From DATJPD01 sp036394195 (GTDB taxonomy: Bacteria; Pseudomonadota; Alphaproteobacteria; CACIAM-22H2), in NCBI GenBank assembly GCA_036394195.1, contig DASWFO010000339.1, positions 1 through 32,571 on the forward strand: a DNA stretch of 32,571 nt, written 5' to 3'. Under the pieces are notes generated by a model that was given only the letters and a program-made list of their open reading frames with translations, was not told the DNA's origin and ran no database searches. Positions 20,614 through 27,726 of this stretch are shown one piece after another (the first letter of the stretch is position 1; each line of letters opens with the position of its first letter). Made by a program: the position numbers and the translations under genes.

Positions 20614-22551
20614 ATGACCACCGCGACATCGCTCAACGGTGCATTGCTGATCGCCGCGTCCGGCCTGCAAGCCAACCAGGTCGGCTTGGACGTTGTCTCG
20701 CGCAACGTGGCAAATGCCCAGGTCACCGGCTACACGTCGAAGACGGCGCCGCTCGAGAGCATCGTTACGGGCGATGCCAATGCCGGCGTGCGCACGCTCG
20801 CAATCACCCGCAACGTGACGGAGGCGCTGCTTCGCCAGCTTCAGACGTCCAACTCAGTCAACCAGCAGATGTCAACGCAGAGCGCGTTCCTGCAAAGCTT
20901 CCAGAACAATTTTGGCCAGCCCGGCAACAGCACGAACCTGGCCGCCCAGATCGGCAACCTCCAGAACGCATTAAGCGCGCTCACCGTTTCCCCCGACGAT
21001 CCGACCGCACAGACGCAGGTGATCAGCACCGCGCAGAACGTGACCCAGCAGTTCAACCTCGTCACGCAGAACCTCGGTCAGGTACGGCAGCAGGCGGACG
21101 CGGCGATCTCGACTTCGGTCACCAACGTCAACACCGCCCTCAATCAGATTTTCACCCTGAACAACCAGATCACCGCCCTGCAGGCGCGTGGCGAGAGCAC
21201 GGCCGACCTGCAGGACCAGCGCGACAATCAGGTCAACGCCGTCGCGAAGGAAATGGGCATCACCACCGCCGTCCAGGGCAACGGTGCGATGTATGTTTAC
21301 ACGGGCAACGGCACGACGCTCCTGGATTCGACGTTCGCCGCCAACAGCTCGCCGGTCACATTCACCCCGACACCCGTCGTTGGGCCAAATGCCGCCTACT
21401 ATCCACCGCCCTCCTCAACATTCGGCGGGCTGTCCGGCATCAGCGTCGGCGGCGTCGACATCACCGGCGCGATCCAGGGCGGCAACATCGCCGGCGATCT
21501 GAATGTTCGCGACAACATCCTGCCGGCCACGCAGTCGCAGCTCGACGAGCTGGCCGCCCAGCTCGCGACGAAGTTCAACACCAACGACCTGCAGCTCTTC
21601 CAGAGAGGCAATCAGATCCTGCCGTCGGCCGACACGGTCACCAATGTCGGCGGCGTCGCGACCGGCGGCAACTCGATCACCGTGCAGAGCATCACCAACC
21701 TGTCGGTCGGGATGAGCCTGCATTTCGGGAGCCAGCCCAACACGACTTATCTCATCACCGGCATCAACACGGGCACGAACACGCTCAGCTTCGTGCAGCA
21801 GGGCACAACGACCGGCCTGACCGCGGGCGTGGCGCAGGACGAAAAGGTCACGTTCGGCCCGGCCATTCCGCAGATCACGACGGGCGCCGCGGGCGGGGCC
21901 CTCGGCGCCACGACGCTCACGCTTGCCGACGCCATCGGGGCGCAGACCGGCATGCGCATCCAGTTCCTCGGCCACAGCGCAATCTACACGATCACCAACG
22001 TGGCCGCGGGCCCGCCGCAGCAGGTCACGATTCAGCCGGATGGGACCGGCGTCGGTCTACAGGCGCCCGTGGCCGCGGGTGAGGGCATCCGGATCCTTCC
22101 GCCGGTGATCGGCCTCGCCGGCTATGCCAACAACATCACCGTCAACACGAACGTGATCAACAACCCGTGGCGGGTGCGCGATGGGACGCGGGTGCAGACG
22201 CCGAGCACCCTGACCGGCAACAACACGCTGCCGACGAACCTGGTCACGATGTTCAACGCGCTGCAGACATTCACCAACAACACGAAGCTCGCGACATCGG
22301 CGACGCTGGTGAATTTTGGCTCCAGCGCCATTGCGTACCAGGCGAACGTCACGGCGACGACGAAGGCCACCCTCGACAGCGCGACGACGATCTACAACTC
22401 GCTCAACCGGCAATTTCTCGACGAATCGGCCGTCAACGTCGACACGCAGCTGTCCAACATGATCACGATTCAGAGCTCGTACGCGGCCTCGGCGCGCACC
22501 ATCACGGCCATCAAGCAGATGATGGACGAGCTCGAGCAAGCGGTGCGGTAA
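20614..22551 (+). CDS. flgK: FlgK, hook-filament junction protein 1, with inserted modules
   Basis: A 645-residue axial protein that joins hook and filament. The N-terminus ATSLNGALLIAASGLQANQVGLDVVSRNVANAQVTGYTSKT and the C-terminus DESAVNVDTQLSNMITIQSSYAASARTITAIKQMMDELEQAVR are classic FlgK ends that form the coiled coil. Between them, residues of about 350-415 and 430-496 are two similar beta-rich units of some 66 residues: ITVQSITNLSVGMSLHFG...TYLITGINTGTNTLSF and LTLADAIGAQTGMRIQFLG...IYTITNVAAGPPQQVTI. The same kind of unit occurs four times in FlgL. The insert explains the length, somewhat over the 547 of E. coli. The protein is rich in Thr and Asn, which are possible glycan acceptors. 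No signal peptide. Confidence 0.95.
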   Translation: MTTATSLNGALLIAASGLQANQVGLDVVSRNVANAQVTGYTSKTAPLESIVTGDANAGVRTLAITRNVTEALLRQLQTSNSVNQQMSTQSAFLQSFQNNFGQPGNSTNLAAQIGNLQNALSALTVSPDDPTAQTQVISTAQNVTQQFNLVTQNLGQVRQQADAAISTSVTNVNTALNQIFTLNNQITALQARGESTADLQDQRDNQVNAVAKEMGITTAVQGNGAMYVYTGNGTTLLDSTFAANSSPVTFTPTPVVGPNAAYYPPPSSTFGGLSGISVGGVDITGAIQGGNIAGDLNVRDNILPATQSQLDELAAQLATKFNTNDLQLFQRGNQILPSADTVTNVGGVATGGNSITVQSITNLSVGMSLHFGSQPNTTYLITGINTGTNTLSFVQQGTTTGLTAGVAQDEKVTFGPAIPQITTGAAGGALGATTLTLADAIGAQTGMRIQFLGHSAIYTITNVAAGPPQQVTIQPDGTGVGLQAPVAAGEGIRILPPVIGLAGYANNITVNTNVINNPWRVRDGTRVQTPSTLTGNNTLPTNLVTMFNALQTFTNNTKLATSATLVNFGSSAIAYQANVTATTKATLDSATTIYNSLNRQFLDESAVNVDTQLSNMITIQSSYAASARTITAIKQMMDELEQAVR

Positions 22552-22587
22552 CGCTCAACCGAATGACAAAATGAACGGGACTGAGTC

Positions 22588-24666
22588 ATGACCAGCGTAT
22601 CGACCATAGGCCAGAGCACATTTCTGAACTCGCAGCTGCTGAACATCGAATCGCAGCTGAACGACCTCACTAACCAGGTCAGCTCGGGCAAGAAATCCGC
22701 CACATTCAGCGGCATCAACTCGGTGAGCCAGCTCTCGCTGCAGCTCAACAGCTCGCTCACCGTGACGAACGGCTACCTGACCAACATCTCCAACGCGCAG
22801 ACCCTCATCGCGCCCATCCAGAACGTCCTGCAACAGATCACCGATATCGCCAACCAGCTGCGCACCGACTCGCTGGTCGCCAGCAGCGACGCCCTGCCGG
22901 TCACCCAGGGCAATGCGACATTGCAGGCGGAAGCCACGGATGCGCTCAACCAGATCAGCTCGCTGCTGAACACCAGAGTCGGCAACACCTATCTCTTCGG
23001 CGGCCGCAACACCACCACGCCACCGATGCCGAATTTCGGCAGCGCCGCGAACGCCTCCTCGATCGCCGGCCAAGTTGCGGCCCTGCAGGGGGCCAACCCG
23101 TTGACGACGGCAACGCCGTCCGGCGACCAGCTTTATAACGCAATCCAGAACTTCCTGAACAACGGCCTGACGCGCACGACCTCGACCGGCGCGACGGTCC
23201 CGTCGCCGTTCGGCTACACCGGCGAAACGGGCGAGCCGGGCGGCAGCGACTTCCGCTTCTCGACGGCCGCCGGCGCGGCGGCCGGAGCGACCAGCATCAC
23301 CGTGAGCCAGGGGTTCGACCTGCCGACCGTCGGCCAATATATCGAGTTCGGGACCTTGCCGCCGACGAACGCGGCGTACCAAGTCACGGCCGTCAACCAG
23401 GCCACCCGCACGATCACCTTCGCCCGCGCGACGTCGCCGGCTGTGACGGCGCTCGGGCCGTCCACCGGCCTCGATGCGGCTATTCCGGCCAACACGTCAG
23501 TCAACGTGACGTCGCCGTCGTGGGTGACAACGGTATCCGCGAACGGCGCCAACAGCGCCGATACCACATTTCCGGGCGTGACGGCGGCTTTCGGCGCCGG
23601 CGTCTCGAGCGTCACCGTTCCCAAGGCGGGCGACTACTCGGTTGGCGAAACCTTCAAATTCGCCAACGACGCCGCAAACACGTATCAGGTCACGGGCCTC
23701 AATACGTCCACCAACACGATTACGTTCCAGACCACGCCCGGCGCATTGCCCCTGCAAAACCCGGTGCCGTCGGGCACGCAGATCACGCCGCTGACCGGTC
23801 CCTTCAGCGGCACCGCGGGCTCGACCCAGATGGTGGTCCAGACTCCGGCGAATTATAAGGTCGGCGACCGTATCTCGTTGAGCACGGATCCAGCCAATAC
23901 GTTCTACGACGTGACCGCGGTCAATGGCGACGCGATCACGATCTCGCAGGTACCTGGCGGCGGCGGTCTGGTCAATCCGATCACGACCGCAACCGCGATC
24001 ACCGTGAATCATTCGTACCAGGCCGGAACAAACGTCGTCAATGTCGGCTCAACCACCGGCGTCACGGCGGGCATGACGGTGAAGTTCAGCAACAGCAACA
24101 TCAACTACACCGTTGCGTCCATCGTCAGTCCGACGCAGATCCAGGTCGTTCCCTTGGGCCAGAGCCAGGGTTCCGGCCTCGAGACGACGATGCCGCCGTC
24201 CGAGCCGATTCCGGGACAGCAGATCACCGCGTCCTTCGGAACGGCCATTCAGCCGCTGTCGGTGCAGATCGATAACGGCGTCTCGCTTCAGTACGGGATT
24301 CCGGCCGATACGCACGCCATCCGCACGGTTCTCGGTGCCATTTTCGCGCTCGCCACGACGAACCTCAACACGACGACGCAAGGCGGCTTCCGGGAAGTGG
24401 CCGCCCGCGCCGCCGCCGACCTTCAAACGGGCAGCCGGGAGGTCAGCACGGTCGCTTCGACCTTGGGCGTCAAGCAGCAGACGCTGGACGCCACGAAAAC
24501 GCGCCTCTCGGACTTCACGACGACGCTGCAGACGCAGCTCAGCAGCCTGAACGACGTCGACATGGCGAGCGCGGTCAGTCAGCTGACCGAGACCCAGACG
24601 CAGCTCGAAGCCTCGTTCAAGCTGATCTCGAGCCTGAAGACCATGTCGCTCGCGAACTACCTGTAG
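22588..24666 (+). CDS. flgL: FlgL, hook-filament junction protein 3, with four inserted modules
   Basis: A 692-residue axial protein, about twice the usual FlgL length (317 in E. coli). The N-terminus (IGQSTFLNSQLLNIESQLNDLTNQVSSGKKSATFSGI) and the C-terminus (LSDFTTTLQTQLSSLNDVDMASAVSQLTETQTQLEASFKLISSLKTMSLANYL) are typical of FlgL/flagellin ends, and NTYLFGGRNTTTPP is the family core motif. Residues of about 232-548 hold four beta-rich units (near 232-308, 337-402, 409-475 and 479-548) of a common form: a TSITV-like strand, a VGDxIxF-like turn, a YxVTAV strand and a TITF strand. The start has GGGACTGAG upstream and flgK ends 36 bp before it, so they share a promoter. An adhesin-like phage-tail module origin is possible but not shown. 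Confidence 0.93.
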   Translation: MTSVSTIGQSTFLNSQLLNIESQLNDLTNQVSSGKKSATFSGINSVSQLSLQLNSSLTVTNGYLTNISNAQTLIAPIQNVLQQITDIANQLRTDSLVASSDALPVTQGNATLQAEATDALNQISSLLNTRVGNTYLFGGRNTTTPPMPNFGSAANASSIAGQVAALQGANPLTTATPSGDQLYNAIQNFLNNGLTRTTSTGATVPSPFGYTGETGEPGGSDFRFSTAAGAAAGATSITVSQGFDLPTVGQYIEFGTLPPTNAAYQVTAVNQATRTITFARATSPAVTALGPSTGLDAAIPANTSVNVTSPSWVTTVSANGANSADTTFPGVTAAFGAGVSSVTVPKAGDYSVGETFKFANDAANTYQVTGLNTSTNTITFQTTPGALPLQNPVPSGTQITPLTGPFSGTAGSTQMVVQTPANYKVGDRISLSTDPANTFYDVTAVNGDAITISQVPGGGGLVNPITTATAITVNHSYQAGTNVVNVGSTTGVTAGMTVKFSNSNINYTVASIVSPTQIQVVPLGQSQGSGLETTMPPSEPIPGQQITASFGTAIQPLSVQIDNGVSLQYGIPADTHAIRTVLGAIFALATTNLNTTTQGGFREVAARAAADLQTGSREVSTVASTLGVKQQTLDATKTRLSDFTTTLQTQLSSLNDVDMASAVSQLTETQTQLEASFKLISSLKTMSLANYL

Positions 24667-24716
24667 GCTGAGCTCTCTTGCTGGTGGCGGACGCGGCGCG
24701 TAGCCTTGCGCGCCAG

Positions 24717-26798
24717 ATGACAGAGTCGCCGGTTCCGCCGTCTGATCCCAAGTCCCTGCTGACGCGGGCGATGGCGGCGCGCCAGGCCGGCCGTTTCGCC
24801 GAGGCGGCCGAATCATTCAGGCATCTGGTCGACGGGGGGCCGGCCAACCCTGGCCTCCTCCTTATGTACGGCGAAACGCTGTACCGGCTCGGCCGCCTGT
24901 TCTCGGCGCGCGACGCGATCGAGGCGGCGCTCCGCGCGGCCCCGGGCAGCGCGGACGCCGAATTTCTGCTTGGCCGGGTGCTCACCGGTCTCGGCCAGCC
25001 CGCCGACGCCGTCGCCGCCCTCGAGCGCGTCTTGCGGCTGCGCGGCGACAATGCTCCTGCCTGGCGCTTCATGGGGCCGGTGCTCTGGGCCCTCGGCCGG
25101 GAGGCCGACAGCGAGGCGGCCTTCGCGCACGCCGACGACCTTCAGCCTGAGCCGGGCGAGTTCTACAATCAGCTGGGCATCGACCTGCTCGGCCAGCGCC
25201 GCGCCCGCGAGGCGGAGGCCGCCTTTCGCCGCGCCGTCCGCCTGGCGCCGCGATTGGCGCCGGCACACCAAAACCTCGGCGTCGCCCTCGCCGGGCAGGA
25301 GCGGCTCGCCGAGGCGATTGCCGCCGAGCGGCACGCGACGACGCTGGCGAAGAATTCGGCCGCAGCGTGGAACAACCTCGCCGTCTTCGAAAGCTCGGGC
25401 GGAGAGTTCGCAGCGGCACGCCGCGCCGCTGCGCGCGCCCTCGAACTGGAACCGACACATGCCGACGCGCTGAACACGCTCGCCCAGATCCGCGTCGAGG
25501 AAGGCGACGCGCGCGCGGCCTTGGCATTGCGGCGGCGGGTCCTTGCCCGCCTGCCTGATCACCGGGCAGCCGCCGACAGCCTGCTGATGGACAGCAATTA
25601 CATCCTGGGCGAGCCACCAAGCCGCTCGCTCGACGACGCCAAGGCCGCCGCGGCCGGGTTGCAGTTGCCGGGGCCCGGGTTCGACTTCAAGCGCCGCGAC
25701 CGCAATCCCTCTCGTCGCCTCCGCCTCGGCTACGTGTCGGCGGATTTCCGGCAACATTCCTGTGCCAGCTTCATCGCGCCGCTATTCGCGGCCCAGGATC
25801 GCGACGCGTTCGAGATCATCGCCTACTCGGAAAATCCACTCGATGACGACGTCACCGAGACGATCCGCAGCCATACCGCCGCATGGCGGCCGATTGCGGG
25901 TCTCGGCGACGCGGCGGTCGCCGAGCTCGTGTACCGCGACGACGTCGATGTCCTTATCGACCTTTCAGGTCACACGGCGGGCAACCGTTTGCCGGTCTTC
26001 GCGGCGAAACCGGCGCCGCTCCAGGTGACCTGGCTCGGCTATCCGAATACGACCGGCCTCTCGACCATCGATTATCGCCTCACCGACGCGCGGGCCGATC
26101 CGCCCGGTAGCGACGCGTTCCATACCGAGCGCCTGTGGCGATTGCCTGGCTGCTTCCTGGCCTACGCAGGAGATCCGGCCGCACCCTCGCCGGGAAGACC
26201 CGATGGCGGCGCCGTTACCTTCGGCTCATTCAACCATCTGCCGAAGGTCACGCCGGAGGTGGTGGCGGCGTGGTCGCGGATCCTCGACGCAACACCGAAC
26301 TCGCGGCTGATCCTGAAAGCCAAGCTGCTCGGCGATCCAGCGGTTCGCGAGCGCTACACCCGTCTATTCGCCGGTCATGCCATTCCTGCCACCCGCCTCG
26401 AGATGGTCGGCTGGCAAGCGGCACCCGCGGACCATCTGGCGCTGTATCGCCGGATCGACGTGGCACTCGACCCGTTTCCGTACAACGGCACCACGACCAC
26501 CTGCGAAGCGCTATGGATGGGCGTGCCGGTGATCACGCTGGCCGGCGACCGGCATGCCGCACGCGTCGGGGCCAGTCTCCTCGCCGCCGCGGGGCTCGAG
26601 GCGCTGATCGCCGGCTCGGAAGCGGACTATGTGGAGCGGGCTGTGACGCTGGGGCGCTCGCCCGAGCAGCTGGGCACGTTGCGCGAGGGCTTGGGGGAGT
26701 GCGTGAGGATGTCGACGCTGTGCGATGCACCCGGCTTCGCGCGCCGCATCGAAGCGGCGTTCCGCGAGATGTGGCGGCGCTGGTGCGAGGCCGGCTGA
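24717..26798 (+). CDS. OGT-like TPR glycosyltransferase (GT41 type) in the flgK-flgL operon
   Basis: A 693-residue soluble protein with about eight TPR-like repeats (residues of roughly 10-290; AWNNLAVFESSGGEFAAARRAAARALELEPTHADALNTLA is typical) and a C-terminal O-GlcNAc-transferase-like domain. The latter shows RLRLGYVSADFRQHSCASFIAPLF, VLIDLSGHTAGNRL, APLQVTWLGYPNTTGL, VTFGSFNHLPKV and ALDPFPYNGTTTTCEALWMGVPVITLAGDRHAARVGASLL, all GT41 signatures. Such bipartite enzymes (for example FlmG of Caulobacter) glycosylate flagellins, using the TPR part to bind the substrate. The donor sugar cannot be told. The ATG at 24717 is preferred; a TTG at 24678 would add 13 residues. It follows flgL by 50 bp and ends 4 bp before the convergent flaF. 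Confidence 0.88.
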   Translation: MTESPVPPSDPKSLLTRAMAARQAGRFAEAAESFRHLVDGGPANPGLLLMYGETLYRLGRLFSARDAIEAALRAAPGSADAEFLLGRVLTGLGQPADAVAALERVLRLRGDNAPAWRFMGPVLWALGREADSEAAFAHADDLQPEPGEFYNQLGIDLLGQRRAREAEAAFRRAVRLAPRLAPAHQNLGVALAGQERLAEAIAAERHATTLAKNSAAAWNNLAVFESSGGEFAAARRAAARALELEPTHADALNTLAQIRVEEGDARAALALRRRVLARLPDHRAAADSLLMDSNYILGEPPSRSLDDAKAAAAGLQLPGPGFDFKRRDRNPSRRLRLGYVSADFRQHSCASFIAPLFAAQDRDAFEIIAYSENPLDDDVTETIRSHTAAWRPIAGLGDAAVAELVYRDDVDVLIDLSGHTAGNRLPVFAAKPAPLQVTWLGYPNTTGLSTIDYRLTDARADPPGSDAFHTERLWRLPGCFLAYAGDPAAPSPGRPDGGAVTFGSFNHLPKVTPEVVAAWSRILDATPNSRLILKAKLLGDPAVRERYTRLFAGHAIPATRLEMVGWQAAPADHLALYRRIDVALDPFPYNGTTTTCEALWMGVPVITLAGDRHAARVGASLLAAAGLEALIAGSEADYVERAVTLGRSPEQLGTLREGLGECVRMSTLCDAPGFARRIEAAFREMWRRWCEAG

Positions 26799-26802
26799 CG
26801 GC

Positions 26803-27147
26803 TTACTTCAGGCCTTCGATGATACTCTTGTTGACGGTGATCAACGGCTCCAAGTCCGTCTGACCGTCCATGATCGAGGTCGTTTCCTTGTTCACCCAGA
26901 TCGCCAGGCTGATCAACCCGGCGCGAATCTCTTTCGGCAGCTGGTTGTCGTCGGCGGCGAGCTCGTAGGCGAACGTGTCCCAGACCCGCTTGTTCCAGAG
27001 GATGGCGTCGTACAGCTTCTGGATGTTGTGAACATCCTTGCTGGCGTCGATCAGGGAAGCCGTCACTTGAGTCAGCAGGCGCCGTTCGGTCGCCCTCGGG
27101 CTCTCGACGACCTTCTGGACTTTGCCGTACGCCGCATACCCACTCAT
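26803..27147 (-). CDS. flaF: FlaF, flagellin export/expression regulator
   Basis: A 114-residue protein of the alphaproteobacterial FlaF family, which is needed for flagellin secretion or translation and acts together with FlbT. The sequence includes SGYAAYGKVQKVVESPRATERRLLTQVTASLIDA, LYDAILWNKRVWDTFAYELAADDNQLPKEIRAGLISLAIWVNKET and a LITVNKSIIEGLK tail, all characteristic of FlaF. The start overlaps the flbT stop (ATGA), so the two are coupled. Its stop is only 4 bp from the stop of the convergent glycosyltransferase. The flagellin genes it would serve are not in the window. Confidence 0.95.
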   Translation of the reverse strand: MSGYAAYGKVQKVVESPRATERRLLTQVTASLIDASKDVHNIQKLYDAILWNKRVWDTFAYELAADDNQLPKEIRAGLISLAIWVNKETTSIMDGQTDLEPLITVNKSIIEGLK

Positions 27148-27593
27148 CGCCGCTTCTCCTTTTCCGCGTTCTTGTCGTTGCCGACAGCCTTGGAAGCAAC
27201 TGGTGCAACCGCAAGCAATTTCGCTTCAAACTGGATGAGGCTCCTGCACAGTTTCAGCGCCTGATAGAAGCGCTTCATGTTGACCTGCTGCAAAATCCCC
27301 ATCAAGGCCCGCCGCACTTCCGCGAGCGTGGTGCTCGCCAGATACTCGTCGATCAATCCCGCGAACCTGCCGTAATAATCGTCGTGACCCTCCGGATCGA
27401 TGTACATCAGCATGATGACGAAATAGATGCGCTTCGCGGGCGTGTTCGCCTCGTTCTCCTGCATGATGTCCTTGGCGCGAAGGAACGTCGCTTGGTTTTG
27501 CAGAATGAGCGACGCACCGCTCTTCCCTGCGACCATCACTGCGCCGTTCACAATAAACTTCTCACCTGCCTTCAGATCGATCTTGAGGGACAT
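27144..27593 (-). CDS. flbT: FlbT, flagellin mRNA regulator
   Basis: A 149-residue protein of the FlbT family. In Caulobacter FlbT binds the 5' end of the flagellin message and blocks translation until the hook is complete. Core sequence: MSLKIDLKAGEKFIVNGAVMVAGKSGASLILQNQATFLRAKDIMQENEANTPAKRIYFVIMLMYIDP, then FAGLIDEYLASTTLAEVRRALMGILQQVNMKRFYQALKLCRSLIQFE. The C-terminus is a basic, disordered tail. It is followed by flaF with a 4-bp overlap. The upstream gap 27594-27726 contains a hairpin and a possible -10 box. Confidence 0.95.
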   Translation of the reverse strand: MSLKIDLKAGEKFIVNGAVMVAGKSGASLILQNQATFLRAKDIMQENEANTPAKRIYFVIMLMYIDPEGHDDYYGRFAGLIDEYLASTTLAEVRRALMGILQQVNMKRFYQALKLCRSLIQFEAKLLAVAPVASKAVGNDKNAEKEKRR

Positions 27594-27642
27594 TGGGGAA
27601 AATTTTACGGATTTGGCGTTGATAATTAGTTAATGGAGGGCC

Positions 27643-27680
27643 GTCCCTCGCTGCCGGGTCGAGGGACAAACCCCATTATA
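27643..27680 (-). promoter_or_regulatory. Possible promoter and leader hairpin of flbT-flaF
   Basis: On the minus strand TATAAT at 27680-27675 is a perfect -10 box, with only a weak -35 (TTTAAT 17 bp before). A stem GTCCCTCG/CGAGGGAC with a nine-base loop (27667-27643) comes directly after it, so it would be at or near the 5' end of the flbT message, about 50 bp before the ATG. It could instead help to end the upstream glycosyltransferase transcript, but no T tract follows. Confidence 0.45.
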
Positions 27681-27726
27681 GACCAAGCTCTTGTTTGATT
27701 AAACGCCGTTCCGGCCACGGTCGGCG

